This document shows positions 18,206 through 26,758 of a DNA stretch of 57,731 bases, one piece after another. The stretch is from contig NZ_FXSZ01000006.1 of the NCBI RefSeq assembly GCF_900182575.1, forward strand, positions 1 through 57,731, given 5' to 3'. Source of the stretch: Solitalea koreensis (lineage in GTDB: Bacteria; Bacteroidota; Bacteroidia; Sphingobacteriales; Sphingobacteriaceae). The notes beneath the pieces are model-generated. The model had not been told where the DNA came from. It did no database searches and saw nothing but the letters and a program-made list of their open reading frames with translations. The translations under genes were made by a program, and so were the position numbers. Numbering within the stretch: position 1 is the stretch's first letter; every line of letters begins with the position of its first letter.

Positions 18206-19417
18206 ATGAACCGAGTAATCCTGTCCGTATGCCTTCTTGTTGTGGGCACTTCTGCTTTTGCTCAAAAAGATGTACAGAAGAAACTTCAAACACAATTTAT
18301 CGAAGCTGAAAATGGCAGCGTAATTGAACTGGAAGAAGGTACATTTTACCTGGATGCCAGCCTTTCGATGGATGATAAGAAAAATATCACCATTAAAGGC
18401 AAAGGAATGAATAAAACCATCCTTTCATTCAAAGGGCAAATTAGCGGAGCTGAAGGAATTAAGATTACAGATGGATCAAATATAGTTTTGCAGGATTTAA
18501 CCGTTCAGGATGCCAAGGGCGATTGTGTAAAGACCCAAAAAGTGGATGGAATGGTGTTTCGCAATGTAAAAGTGGAATGGACAGACGGACCTGATAAAAA
18601 TAATGGCGGGTATGGTTTGTATCCTGTTCAATGTAAAAATGTACTGATTGAGGGTTGTGAAGCGGTTGCTGCTTCGGATGCCGGTATTTACGTAGGTCAA
18701 TCGCAATACGTAATTGTTCGGAACAACAAAGCTTATGAAAACGTTGCAGGCATCGAAATTGAAAACACACTGCATGCCGATGTTTACGAAAATGAAGCGG
18801 TGAACAATGTGGGAGGTATTTTGGTGTTCGATTTACCGGGTTTGATACAGAAAAAAGGCGGACATGTACGTGTGTTCAATAACAATGTACATGATAATAA
18901 TCACTTGAATTTTGCTCCTAAAGGAAACATTGTGGCTAAAGTACCGCAGGGAACGGGTATAATGGTTCTGGCTACCAATAATGTTGAAATATTCGATAAT
19001 AAAATCATCAATAACCGAACGGTAGGTACTGCATTGGTTAGCTATTATATAGCTGAAATTCCAATTAAGGATAAAGAGTACTATCCTTACCCTACAAATA
19101 TTTATATCCATGATAACTTTTATGAACGGAAACACGAGCACGCTACTATGAAGGGTCGCATGGGTAAAATGTATCGTTTTAAGCTGAAGTTTGGTAAAGA
19201 TGTTCCGTTTATTCAATACGATGGAATTATTGATTCTAAGTTTAAGAATGCAGACGGAAGCATTAAGTCAGAACTGGGTATTTGCATCTTCAATAATAAA
19301 AACCAATCATTTGTGAATATGGATGCTGAAAATGGATTTAAAAATATTTCAAGAGATATGAAGTCTTTTGAGCGTGAAGGAACCAAACAAGAGGAAGTGG
19401 TGTTAAGCATTAAATAG
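18206..19417 (+). CDS. Parallel beta-helix repeat protein, partner of the diheme cytochrome
   Basis: A 403-residue exported protein. The frame extends upstream to 18113, but MNRVILSVCLLVVGTSAFAQ at 18206 is a clean signal peptide and is chosen as the start. The body is a right-handed beta-helix with stacked turns such as GSNIVLQDLTVQDAKGD, QCKNVLIEGCEAVAASDAG and VIVRNNKAYENVAGIEI. The family is known to occur as a two-gene pair with the cytochrome-like family next door; the function of the pair is not established. The next gene starts 23 bases downstream, so they are co-transcribed. Confidence 0.85.
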   Translation: MNRVILSVCLLVVGTSAFAQKDVQKKLQTQFIEAENGSVIELEEGTFYLDASLSMDDKKNITIKGKGMNKTILSFKGQISGAEGIKITDGSNIVLQDLTVQDAKGDCVKTQKVDGMVFRNVKVEWTDGPDKNNGGYGLYPVQCKNVLIEGCEAVAASDAGIYVGQSQYVIVRNNKAYENVAGIEIENTLHADVYENEAVNNVGGILVFDLPGLIQKKGGHVRVFNNNVHDNNHLNFAPKGNIVAKVPQGTGIMVLATNNVEIFDNKIINNRTVGTALVSYYIAEIPIKDKEYYPYPTNIYIHDNFYERKHEHATMKGRMGKMYRFKLKFGKDVPFIQYDGIIDSKFKNADGSIKSELGICIFNNKNQSFVNMDAENGFKNISRDMKSFEREGTKQEEVVLSIK

Positions 19418-19440
19418 TCTCGATTCGTACCATTATAAAT

Positions 19441-20484
19441 ATGAAGCAACTTTTCGTTTTCAGTGCTCTGCTAATCGTTACTTGTGCATTGAGTCTTGCT
19501 TTCATCAAGGTTCCGGCTGTTGAAAAGAAAGATAAGCTCTCGGAGTATGGATTTTTTAAAGGGAAAATGGCCGACCTCGTTCCTAATGATGGAGTATTAC
19601 CATATAGTTTAAATACGACCTTATTTTCCAACTATGCCGAAAAACTACGTTTTGTCCGTGTTCCGGAAGGCGCAACGGCTACATATACATCAGAAGGCAC
19701 ATTTGATTTTCCGGTTGGAACCATCTTGATTAAGAATTTCTATTATCCTTTTGATTTTCGTCGCCCTGAAAAAGGTAGGCGGATTATTGAAACAAGGCTG
19801 TTAGTAAAGCAGGAGAATGAATGGGTAGCATGGCCTTACATTTGGAATGATGCGCAAACCGATGCAGCGTATGACGTGGCTGGTGAAACACGTCAGGTTT
19901 CGTATATAGATAATCAAGGTAAAAAAGTAACCACCAATTACGTTATCCCTAATAAAAACCAATGCAAAGGATGTCATAACAAAAACGGGATTATACAACC
20001 CATCGGTCCATCAGCTATGCAGCTTAATCGTAAACAAGAATATGCTGGAAATGCCGAAAATCAACTAGAACATTGGCGAAAAATGGGCATACTCAATAAT
20101 TTACCTAATATGAAAACAGTACCGAAATTGGCAGTTTGGAATACCCCTTCTTCAGGTAGTCTTGATGACCGTGCCCGGGCATATTTGGATATTAACTGCG
20201 GTCATTGCCATCGTAAAGAAGGCCCTGCTAGTACTTCAGGTATGTTTTTGAATATTGGAGAAGTTGAACCATCTGTTTTTGGAGTAATGAAGGCTCCAAT
20301 TGCAGCTGGAAGAGGTGCAGGTAATAGAAGTTTCGATATAGTTCCCGGAAAGCCTGATGAATCGATTTTATTATATAGAATGGAGGCTATTGATCCGGGA
20401 ATTGCCATGCCTGAATTAGGAAGAGAACAGGTGCACAAAGAAGGAGTAGAGCTGATTAGAGAATGGATTAAGAGGATGAAATGA
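19441..20484 (+). CDS. SO_2930/HNE_0200-type diheme c-type cytochrome
   Basis: A 347-residue exported protein (hydrophobic N-terminus MKQLFVFSALLIVTCALSLA). The N-terminal 165 residues are a conserved domain of its own (YGFFKGKMADLVPNDGVLPY, LFSNYAEKLRFVRVP). Two heme c sites follow: CKGCH at residues 175-179 and CGHCH at 253-257. The C-terminus has a likely axial-methionine stretch (GIAMPELGREQVH). It sits 23 bases behind the beta-helix gene. A redox or oxidative step on an extracellular polymer is a guess; only the family pairing is known. Confidence 0.88.
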   Translation: MKQLFVFSALLIVTCALSLAFIKVPAVEKKDKLSEYGFFKGKMADLVPNDGVLPYSLNTTLFSNYAEKLRFVRVPEGATATYTSEGTFDFPVGTILIKNFYYPFDFRRPEKGRRIIETRLLVKQENEWVAWPYIWNDAQTDAAYDVAGETRQVSYIDNQGKKVTTNYVIPNKNQCKGCHNKNGIIQPIGPSAMQLNRKQEYAGNAENQLEHWRKMGILNNLPNMKTVPKLAVWNTPSSGSLDDRARAYLDINCGHCHRKEGPASTSGMFLNIGEVEPSVFGVMKAPIAAGRGAGNRSFDIVPGKPDESILLYRMEAIDPGIAMPELGREQVHKEGVELIREWIKRMK

Positions 20485-20585
20485 TATCAATCTTGCATTT
20501 TTATTTTTAAAAATGTTCTTGCCATCAATCTTTAACTATAATAGAAATTTTTACTACGTTTAAGCCTATTTAGAATAATGTTGGA

Positions 20586-21872
20586 ATGAAATCTACCCTT
20601 AAAGTTATAATTCTTTTTTTCATTTTATTCAGCTCAACTAAGACTGTAGCCGTTTCGGATGAATTGGTTTATAAGGATTGGGTTTATAAGCCTAACATTA
20701 AAACCGTTCAGTTTTATAATGTTAATCAGGAACAATCAACGCCAATATATGTGCTCGGAAGTGCAGATAAACTCGTATTTAGCTTTGATGATATAAACGG
20801 TGGCTCAGAAAATTACACTTACACTTTTATTCATTGTACCTACGACTGGAAACCAAGTAATGTTTCGAGTATTGACTATTTGAATGGTTATTCAGAGGAT
20901 CGAATCAATGATTACGAATATTCATTGAATACCTTTCAGGCTTATACACACTACAAACTTGCACTACCCAATAATAACATGAAACCCTTAATTGGGGGGA
21001 ATTACCTGCTTAAGGTTTATTTAAATAATGATCCCAATGATTTGGTAATTACACGAAGGTTTTATGTGCTGAATAATAAGGTTTCAATTGACGCTGAGTT
21101 GGCCAGAAGTTCGGTGATAAACGATCGTGAGCGCAAGCAAAAATTAAACTTCATCATCAATCATCCTGCTATAAATGTTTTTAATCCGCAGTTGGAAATA
21201 AAGGCAGTTGTTACTCAAAATGATCGCCCTGATAATGCCCAAGTATTAACCCAGCCATTATTTATCAGAAATAATCAGCTGGTTTATGATAACATAGATG
21301 CCTGTGTTTTTAATGGAGGAAGTGAATTTCGTCATATCGATACACGAAGTTTACGTTTTTTTTCAGATCGAATACAAGATATAGTCAGGGAGAAAGGTAA
21401 AACGGATGTTTACCTTTTTGCAGACGCTGATCAGAGCGGAATGGCTTATTCATCATGGACCGATATAAATGGGACTTATCTTATTCGAAATCAAGACGGT
21501 TCCCGACCCGAAACGGATGGAGATTATACCTGGGTTCATTTCTCACTGGCTAAACCGTATACTGAGGTAGGAGATTATTATGTATTTGGAAAATTATCTG
21601 ATTGGCAAATCAAAGAAGAATTTCGTTTAGGATATAATGAGGTTGCTAAAACGTACCAAAACAAGTTGTTATTAAAACAGGGATATTATGACTATCAATA
21701 TGTTTACGTAAGTCCTGAAAAGCCCATTGATGAAACCGTTAGTGAAGGCAATCACTTTGAAACAGAAAATATGTATACAATTTATGTGTATTACCATCCT
21801 TCAGGTAAAAGATATGATGATTTGGTAGGAGTAAGAAAAATCGGGACGAATATTGTACTCAGAATTCGGTAA
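20586..21872 (+). CDS. DUF5103 family exported protein
   Basis: A 428-residue protein with signal peptide MKSTLKVIILFFILFSSTKTVA. The body fits the Bacteroidota family DUF5103: VYKPNIKTVQFYNVNQEQSTP, YTYTFIHCTYDWKPSNVSSIDYL, and a C-terminal beta-sandwich with GQWQ-like turns (FRLGYNEVAKTYQNKLLLKQG YYDYQYVYV, in pieces). Proteins of this family are thought to be exported beta-rich proteins of unknown function. It is 101 bases after the cytochrome gene in the same direction and ends at a strong terminator. Confidence 0.83.
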   Translation: MKSTLKVIILFFILFSSTKTVAVSDELVYKDWVYKPNIKTVQFYNVNQEQSTPIYVLGSADKLVFSFDDINGGSENYTYTFIHCTYDWKPSNVSSIDYLNGYSEDRINDYEYSLNTFQAYTHYKLALPNNNMKPLIGGNYLLKVYLNNDPNDLVITRRFYVLNNKVSIDAELARSSVINDRERKQKLNFIINHPAINVFNPQLEIKAVVTQNDRPDNAQVLTQPLFIRNNQLVYDNIDACVFNGGSEFRHIDTRSLRFFSDRIQDIVREKGKTDVYLFADADQSGMAYSSWTDINGTYLIRNQDGSRPETDGDYTWVHFSLAKPYTEVGDYYVFGKLSDWQIKEEFRLGYNEVAKTYQNKLLLKQGYYDYQYVYVSPEKPIDETVSEGNHFETENMYTIYVYYHPSGKRYDDLVGVRKIGTNIVLRIR

Positions 21873-21888
21873 TTGAAATTATTTTCCT

Positions 21889-21924
21889 AAAAAAGGTCTT
21901 GTTTATTGCAACAAGACCTTTTTA
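21889..21924 (+). terminator. Rho-independent terminator
   Basis: AAAAAGGTCTTGTT (21890-21903) pairs with AACAAGACCTTTTT (21910-21923). It lies between the convergent DUF5103 and ychF genes and is U-rich in both directions. Confidence 0.88.
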
Positions 21925-21948
21925 GTATAACTGTGAAGTTTATTGATG

Positions 21949-23046
21949 TTATACATTGAATCGGAAATGCATTACATCTCCATCTTCAACTACATAAGTT
22001 TTACCCTCTACGTTAAGTTTTCCAGCTTCTTTACAGGCATTTTCAGAGCCTAGCGTTACAAAGTCAGAGTATTTAATTACTTCAGCACGGATAAAGCCTT
22101 TCTCAAAGTCAGTGTGAATCACACCGGCAGCTTGAGGAGCAGTCATCCCTAATGTAATTGTCCATGCACGTACTTCTTGAACTCCTGCTGTAAAGTAAGT
22201 ACCAAGATTGAGCATACGGTAAGCAGTACGGATCAATTTGTTAACTCCTGATTCGTCTAAGCCTAAATCAGCCAGAAATAATTGTTTATCTTCATAATTG
22301 TCCAAAGAAGCAATTTCCGCCTCAATTTGAGCAGAAATAATTAAAATTTCAGCATTCTCTGCTTTTACGGCTTCTCTAACTTGTTCCACATACTTATTGC
22401 CCGTATTTACTGAACCTTCATCAACGTTACAAACGTACATAACAGGTTTTACTGTCAACAACTGAATATCTTCAATATGTTCCAGCTCAGTTTCGTCAAG
22501 ATTAAGTGTACGTACAGAATTTCCGGCAAGTAGGTTTTCTTTTATTTTAGAAAGTACCTCAAGGGCTTTCTTTGCGTCTTTATCGCCGGTTTTAGCTGCA
22601 CGTTCTACTTTTTGCAGCTTTTTCTCAACCGAATCAAGATCTTTAAGCTGAAGTTCTGTATCAATAATTTCTTTATCTCGAATTGGATCAACCGAACCAT
22701 CAACGTGAACTACGTTTGGATCATCGAAACAACGTAATACGTGAATTATTGCATTCGTATTACGAATATTAGCTAAAAACTGATTACCTAAACCTTCACC
22801 TTTACTTGCACCTTTTACAAGGCCGGCAATATCAACGATTTCTACGGTATTAGGCACCACACGTTGTGGGTTTACCAATTCTGATAATTTATTTAAACGT
22901 GTATCCGGAACGGTAATTACGCCTACGTTTGGCTCAATCGTGCAAAATGGAAAGTTAGCAGCCTGTGCCTTTGCATTCGATAAAGAATTAAATAATGTTG
23001 ATTTTCCTACGTTTGGTAATCCTACGATACCACATTGTAATGCCAT
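21949..23046 (-). CDS. ychF: Redox-regulated ATPase YchF (Obg-family)
   Basis: A 365-residue P-loop protein. G1 is GLPNVGKST, the DIAGLVKGASKGEGLGNQFL stretch is the G3/switch region, and the coiled-coil insertion (LQLKDLDSVEKKLQKVERAAK) and C-terminal TGS-like domain (AGVIHTDFEKGFIRAEVIKY) are intact. YchF prefers ATP over GTP and binds the ribosome. Length equals the usual 363-366. It is transcribed alone on the minus strand. Confidence 0.97.
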   Translation of the reverse strand: MALQCGIVGLPNVGKSTLFNSLSNAKAQAANFPFCTIEPNVGVITVPDTRLNKLSELVNPQRVVPNTVEIVDIAGLVKGASKGEGLGNQFLANIRNTNAIIHVLRCFDDPNVVHVDGSVDPIRDKEIIDTELQLKDLDSVEKKLQKVERAAKTGDKDAKKALEVLSKIKENLLAGNSVRTLNLDETELEHIEDIQLLTVKPVMYVCNVDEGSVNTGNKYVEQVREAVKAENAEILIISAQIEAEIASLDNYEDKQLFLADLGLDESGVNKLIRTAYRMLNLGTYFTAGVQEVRAWTITLGMTAPQAAGVIHTDFEKGFIRAEVIKYSDFVTLGSENACKEAGKLNVEGKTYVVEDGDVMHFRFNV

Positions 23047-23131
23047 ATGTATAAATTCTCTTGATTATTCTTTCGTAAAAATGCCTGATTGTAATTTCGA
23101 ATACAAAATTGGGCATGTGTTAATTGCGGCG

Positions 23132-23139
23132 CAAAGATA
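23132..23139 (-). promoter_or_regulatory. Likely -7 promoter element of ychF
   Basis: TATCTTTG on the minus strand, 86 bases before the ychF start. No TTG was found at the expected -33 distance. Confidence 0.45.
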
Positions 23140-23240
23140 ATAATTTGATAAGTTCAGAGCGAATTAGTTACCGATGTGGTAATATTAGTTTCATCTTTAC
23201 TTCTTTTCTCTTACTTTAAGGGTCGAAATACGGTTTATAC

Positions 23241-24251
23241 ATGATAAGCAGAAGAAAATTTATTAAGCAGAGTGCCATAGCCACAGTGGCTACCACCAGT
23301 GTTCTAGATGCGTTAGCGGTAGAAACAAAGACATTTTTGAATAAGCCAATTGTGATTTCCACTTGGAACTTCGGAAAAGAGGCTAATGCAGCGGCTTGGG
23401 AAGTACTGAATAAAAAGGGTTCAGCTTTGGATGCCGTTGAAGCAGGAGTGCGGGTTCCCGAAGCAGATCCCAAAAATCAAAGTGTGGGTTTGGGTGGCTT
23501 GCCCGACAGAGATGGTCATGTAACGCTCGATTCCTGTATCATGGATCAACATGCTAATTGTGGTTCTGTAGCTGGTTTGGAACATATTGTTCATTCAATT
23601 TCAGTAGCTCGAATGGTGATGGAAAAAACGCCTCATGTAATGTTGGTAGGAGAGGGCGCCTTGCAGTTCGCACTCGCTAATGGTTTTAAAAAAGAAAATT
23701 TGCTTACTCCTGAATCGGAAAAAGCATGGAAAGAATGGCTTAAAACAGCCAAATATGAACCGGTGATTAATATTGAAAATAAGCCTGTTCCGGAAAAACT
23801 TCCGGGTGGCAAGTATAATCATGATACGATTGGGATGGTAGCAATGGATTCAACCGGGAATCTTTCGGGTGCTTGCACAACCAGCGGAATGGCTTACAAA
23901 TTACATGGTCGTGTAGGTGATTCTCCGATCATTGGCGCCGGACTCTATGTTGATAATGAAATAGGAGCTGCAACTTCAACTGGGGTTGGTGAAGAAGTAA
24001 TAAAAATTGTAGGATCACATCTTGTGGTAGAACTCATGCGTCAAGGCCGTACTCCTGAAGATGCTTGTAAAGAGGCGGTGGAACGTATCGTTAAACGAGA
24101 TCCAAAAAGATCAAAAGAAATACAGGTGGGTTTTTTAGCGCTGAATAAATACGGTGAATACGGAGCTTATTGTCTTCAGCCTGGTTTTACATTTGCCGTT
24201 AAAACGGGTGATATAGATACTATCATCGTTGGGAAAAGCTACTATCAATAG
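23241..24251 (+). CDS. N4-(beta-N-acetylglucosaminyl)-L-asparaginase, Tat-exported
   Basis: A 336-residue Ntn-hydrolase that cuts the bond between GlcNAc and asparagine in glycoproteins. The N-terminus MISRRKFIKQSAIATVATTS is a twin-arginine (Tat) signal, so it is folded before export. The precursor self-cleaves before Thr196 in HDTIGM (residues 194-199), the invariant nucleophile. GRVGDSPIIGAGLYVDNEIG and STGVGEE are the substrate-binding and oxyanion regions. It resembles the Flavobacterium (Elizabethkingia) glycosylasparaginase. It is a single gene and implies use of glycoprotein-derived material. Confidence 0.93.
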   Translation: MISRRKFIKQSAIATVATTSVLDALAVETKTFLNKPIVISTWNFGKEANAAAWEVLNKKGSALDAVEAGVRVPEADPKNQSVGLGGLPDRDGHVTLDSCIMDQHANCGSVAGLEHIVHSISVARMVMEKTPHVMLVGEGALQFALANGFKKENLLTPESEKAWKEWLKTAKYEPVINIENKPVPEKLPGGKYNHDTIGMVAMDSTGNLSGACTTSGMAYKLHGRVGDSPIIGAGLYVDNEIGAATSTGVGEEVIKIVGSHLVVELMRQGRTPEDACKEAVERIVKRDPKRSKEIQVGFLALNKYGEYGAYCLQPGFTFAVKTGDIDTIIVGKSYYQ

Positions 24252-24260
24252 CAATAAAGT

Positions 24261-24292
24261 AAAAAGCATCTTCAAATGAAGATGCTTTTTTT
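24261..24292 (+). terminator. Rho-independent terminator
   Basis: AAAAAGCATCTTC (24261-24273) pairs with GAAGATGCTTTTT (24278-24290), followed by more T. It lies between the convergent asparaginase and DUF3276 genes. Confidence 0.9.
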
Positions 24293-24312
24293 ATTTTGAT
24301 TAGATCGATAAC

Positions 24313-24639
24313 TTAGAAAGAGAAATTGCCTCCTGATTTGTCGTCATGAACGCCATTGCTTTCAAATGCTTCATACCGTTTTTCAGAAACTTCTTGGTTT
24401 GATTTGATATAGTCAACCACCTCACTTAAACCTTCTGAAAACTTCTCGAAATCTTCTTTGTATAGAAAGATTTTATGTTTAACAAATACACCATCTTCCA
24501 TACGCTTTTTACTCTCGGTAACCGTGATGTAGTAGTCACCTGATCTAGTTGATTTTACATCGAAAAAATAAGTACGCTTACCAGCTCTAACTTTTTTTGA
24601 GTAAACTTCTTCTCGCTCTTTGTTATCAAAATCTCCCAT
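24313..24639 (-). CDS. DUF3276 / PUR-domain nucleic-acid-binding protein
   Basis: A 108-residue protein of the PUR-alpha-like family DUF3276. It shows the PUR repeat features VYSKKVRAGKRTYFFDVKST and DYYITVTESKKR, then a helix FEKFSEGLSEVVDYIKSN. Family members bind single-stranded DNA or RNA and are frequent in Bacteroidota. It is a single gene. The specific nucleic-acid target is unknown. Confidence 0.92.
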   Translation of the reverse strand: MGDFDNKEREEVYSKKVRAGKRTYFFDVKSTRSGDYYITVTESKKRMEDGVFVKHKIFLYKEDFEKFSEGLSEVVDYIKSNQEVSEKRYEAFESNGVHDDKSGGNFSF

Positions 24640-24821
24640 TGTTGCAATAAATATGATTATGTTGCTGTAAATATAAACTAATAAAGTTTACATTTCAAAA
24701 TATTTACAATAAGATATTTGGTATTTGTGTAAAAAAATCGTAAATGACTCTTAGTGATAAGTTTATTTTTTTGGAAAAACAGGACTGGATTTAAATCTAT
24801 CTTCTGTATGTATATTAGTTA

Positions 24822-26612
24822 TTAGTTCAATAATTGCTCTTCTTCTAATAATTGTTTTTCATACAGGTCAAAATATGTTCCTTTTTTTTCTATTAATTGC
24901 TCATGAGTTCCTGTTTCAATAATTTCTCCTTTATCAAGAACTAATATTTTAGTTGCGTTTTTTATAGTGGATACCCTATGGCTAATAATAATACTTGTTT
25001 TGCCAATCATTACTTTTCCAAGATTACTCAGGATCTCTTCTTCTGTTTTTGTATCAACCGCTGAAAGACAATCGTCAAAAATGATGATCTGAGGCTTTTT
25101 GATAATGGCACGAGCAATTGAAACGCGCTGTTTTTGTCCTCCTGAAAGCGTGATACCACGCTCACCAATGGTGGTTTCAAAACCTTTAGGAAAAGCCATT
25201 ATATTATCGTAAACTACAGCATTGCGAGCTGCTTCATATACTTCTTCCTTTTCGAATCTGTCAACTCCGAAGGCAATATTATTACTGATTTTATCTGAAA
25301 ACAGAAACACCTCTTGCGGTACAAAGCCCATTGCACTTCGTAAGCTTTCTGTAGTATAATTGCGAATATTTCGATTATCAATTAATAGTTCACCTGCAGT
25401 AGCGTCATACATTCGTGCAATTAGATTGGCAATAGTTGATTTTCCGGAGCCTGTGCGGCCAATAATTGCGACAAATTCACCTTGCTCAGCAGTGAAGGAA
25501 ATATTTTTTAAGGCTTGAATCCCCGTGTCTGGATAGGTAAAATTTACGTTCCTGAATTCAATTCGACCCTGTATTTTAATTTTAAGATTTTCGGTAGAAA
25601 CAATTTCCGGCCTGGTGTGCATGAAATCATTAATCCTCTTTTGTGATGCTGAAGCCCGTTGAATAAGTGACGTTACCCAACCTAATGACATCATCGGAAA
25701 TGTTAACTGATTTATATAAACAATAAACTCGGCAATGTTTCCTGGTGTGATATTCCCACTTTTAACTTCTACGCCTCCTATATATACAGTTAATATTACA
25801 CTTATGCCTACTAGCAAAAGTACAGTAGGGTAAAAAAAAGCTTGGACCCGAGCCAAATTCATCGAACGACGTTTATATTCTTCACTTTGAACTTCGAAGT
25901 CTCTCTGGATCTGCTCTTCACGGCCGTATGCCTTTAAAAGCCTCATTCCTGAAAAAGTTTCCTGAGTAAAAGTTGAAAGGTTAGAAAGTTGTTCTTGGAT
26001 ATGTTCGCTTTTGCGATGAATAATTGAATTTACATAGTAAATGATTACCGCCATAATGGGTAGTGGTAACAAAGAGTAAACAGTTAGTTTTAAATTGATG
26101 CTTACCATGGTAGAAATTACCATTAAAAACAAAACAATTGTGTTGATTAAATACATTAATGCCGGGCCAACATACATTCTCACCCTGCTTACATCTTCGG
26201 TTATTCTATTCATTAAATCACCAGTGTTATTCCGGCGATAAAAAGCCAAACTTAGGTCTTGGTAATGAGCATAAATGTCGTTCTTAATATCGTACTCAAT
26301 AAGTCGGGAAACAACAATTATTGTTTGTCGCATGAAAAACAAAAACACACCTCGGAGTAATGCCATAAGCAAAACGGTCAAGCCAAAAATCAGTACTGTC
26401 TTACTAAATATTGAATATATGCCTTTTTGTGAGCCGAAGTCGGCATATAGTTTGTATAGAGTGATGTTCTCACTTACAAGATTAAAAGCAATTCGAATGA
26501 TTTTGGCCGGAATAACACCGAAAAAGTTTGAAATAGTGACAAAAATGAAACCCAAAACTAAGCGGTATCGATATTTATAGAAATACTTGTTTAGGTGCTT
26601 GAGCTCTTTCAT
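24822..26612 (-). CDS. ABC exporter, fused permease and ATPase (MsbA-like)
   Basis: A half-transporter of 596 residues. Six membrane helices occupy residues 1-320, including the coupling-helix region YDIKNDIYAHYQDLSLAFYR. The ATPase follows with Walker A GRTGSGKST, signature LSGGQKQR, Walker B IIIFDDCLSAVD (Asp in place of the usual Glu) and the H-loop IIISHRVS. The frame extends to 26645, but MKELKHLNKYFYKYRYRL at 26612 is the usual family start. It works as a homodimer or heterodimer; the substrate (lipid or drug) cannot be read. The second Walker-B residue is D rather than E, which can mark a degenerate site in a heterodimer. Confidence 0.9.
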   Translation of the reverse strand: MKELKHLNKYFYKYRYRLVLGFIFVTISNFFGVIPAKIIRIAFNLVSENITLYKLYADFGSQKGIYSIFSKTVLIFGLTVLLMALLRGVFLFFMRQTIIVVSRLIEYDIKNDIYAHYQDLSLAFYRRNNTGDLMNRITEDVSRVRMYVGPALMYLINTIVLFLMVISTMVSINLKLTVYSLLPLPIMAVIIYYVNSIIHRKSEHIQEQLSNLSTFTQETFSGMRLLKAYGREEQIQRDFEVQSEEYKRRSMNLARVQAFFYPTVLLLVGISVILTVYIGGVEVKSGNITPGNIAEFIVYINQLTFPMMSLGWVTSLIQRASASQKRINDFMHTRPEIVSTENLKIKIQGRIEFRNVNFTYPDTGIQALKNISFTAEQGEFVAIIGRTGSGKSTIANLIARMYDATAGELLIDNRNIRNYTTESLRSAMGFVPQEVFLFSDKISNNIAFGVDRFEKEEVYEAARNAVVYDNIMAFPKGFETTIGERGITLSGGQKQRVSIARAIIKKPQIIIFDDCLSAVDTKTEEEILSNLGKVMIGKTSIIISHRVSTIKNATKILVLDKGEIIETGTHEQLIEKKGTYFDLYEKQLLEEEQLLN

Positions 26613-26679
26613 GAAACAAAAGTTTTTTGGGGATAAAAATACCAATTCATAGCGAGATATGTGTTTTTACTATGAAGTA

Positions 26680-26709
26680 TTGTTTTATTCGAATAATAAT
26701 ATAGATTTG
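26680..26709 (+). promoter_or_regulatory. Bacteroidota-type promoter of the dehydrogenase gene
   Basis: TTG at 26680-26682, a 19-base spacer, and TAGATTTG at 26702-26709, which fits TAnnTTTG exactly. The start codon is at 26759. Confidence 0.75.
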
Positions 26710-26758
26710 CCAATGTTCCTATCTATGATTTTTTTTTACTCGCTACGTTTTTAAGGAT

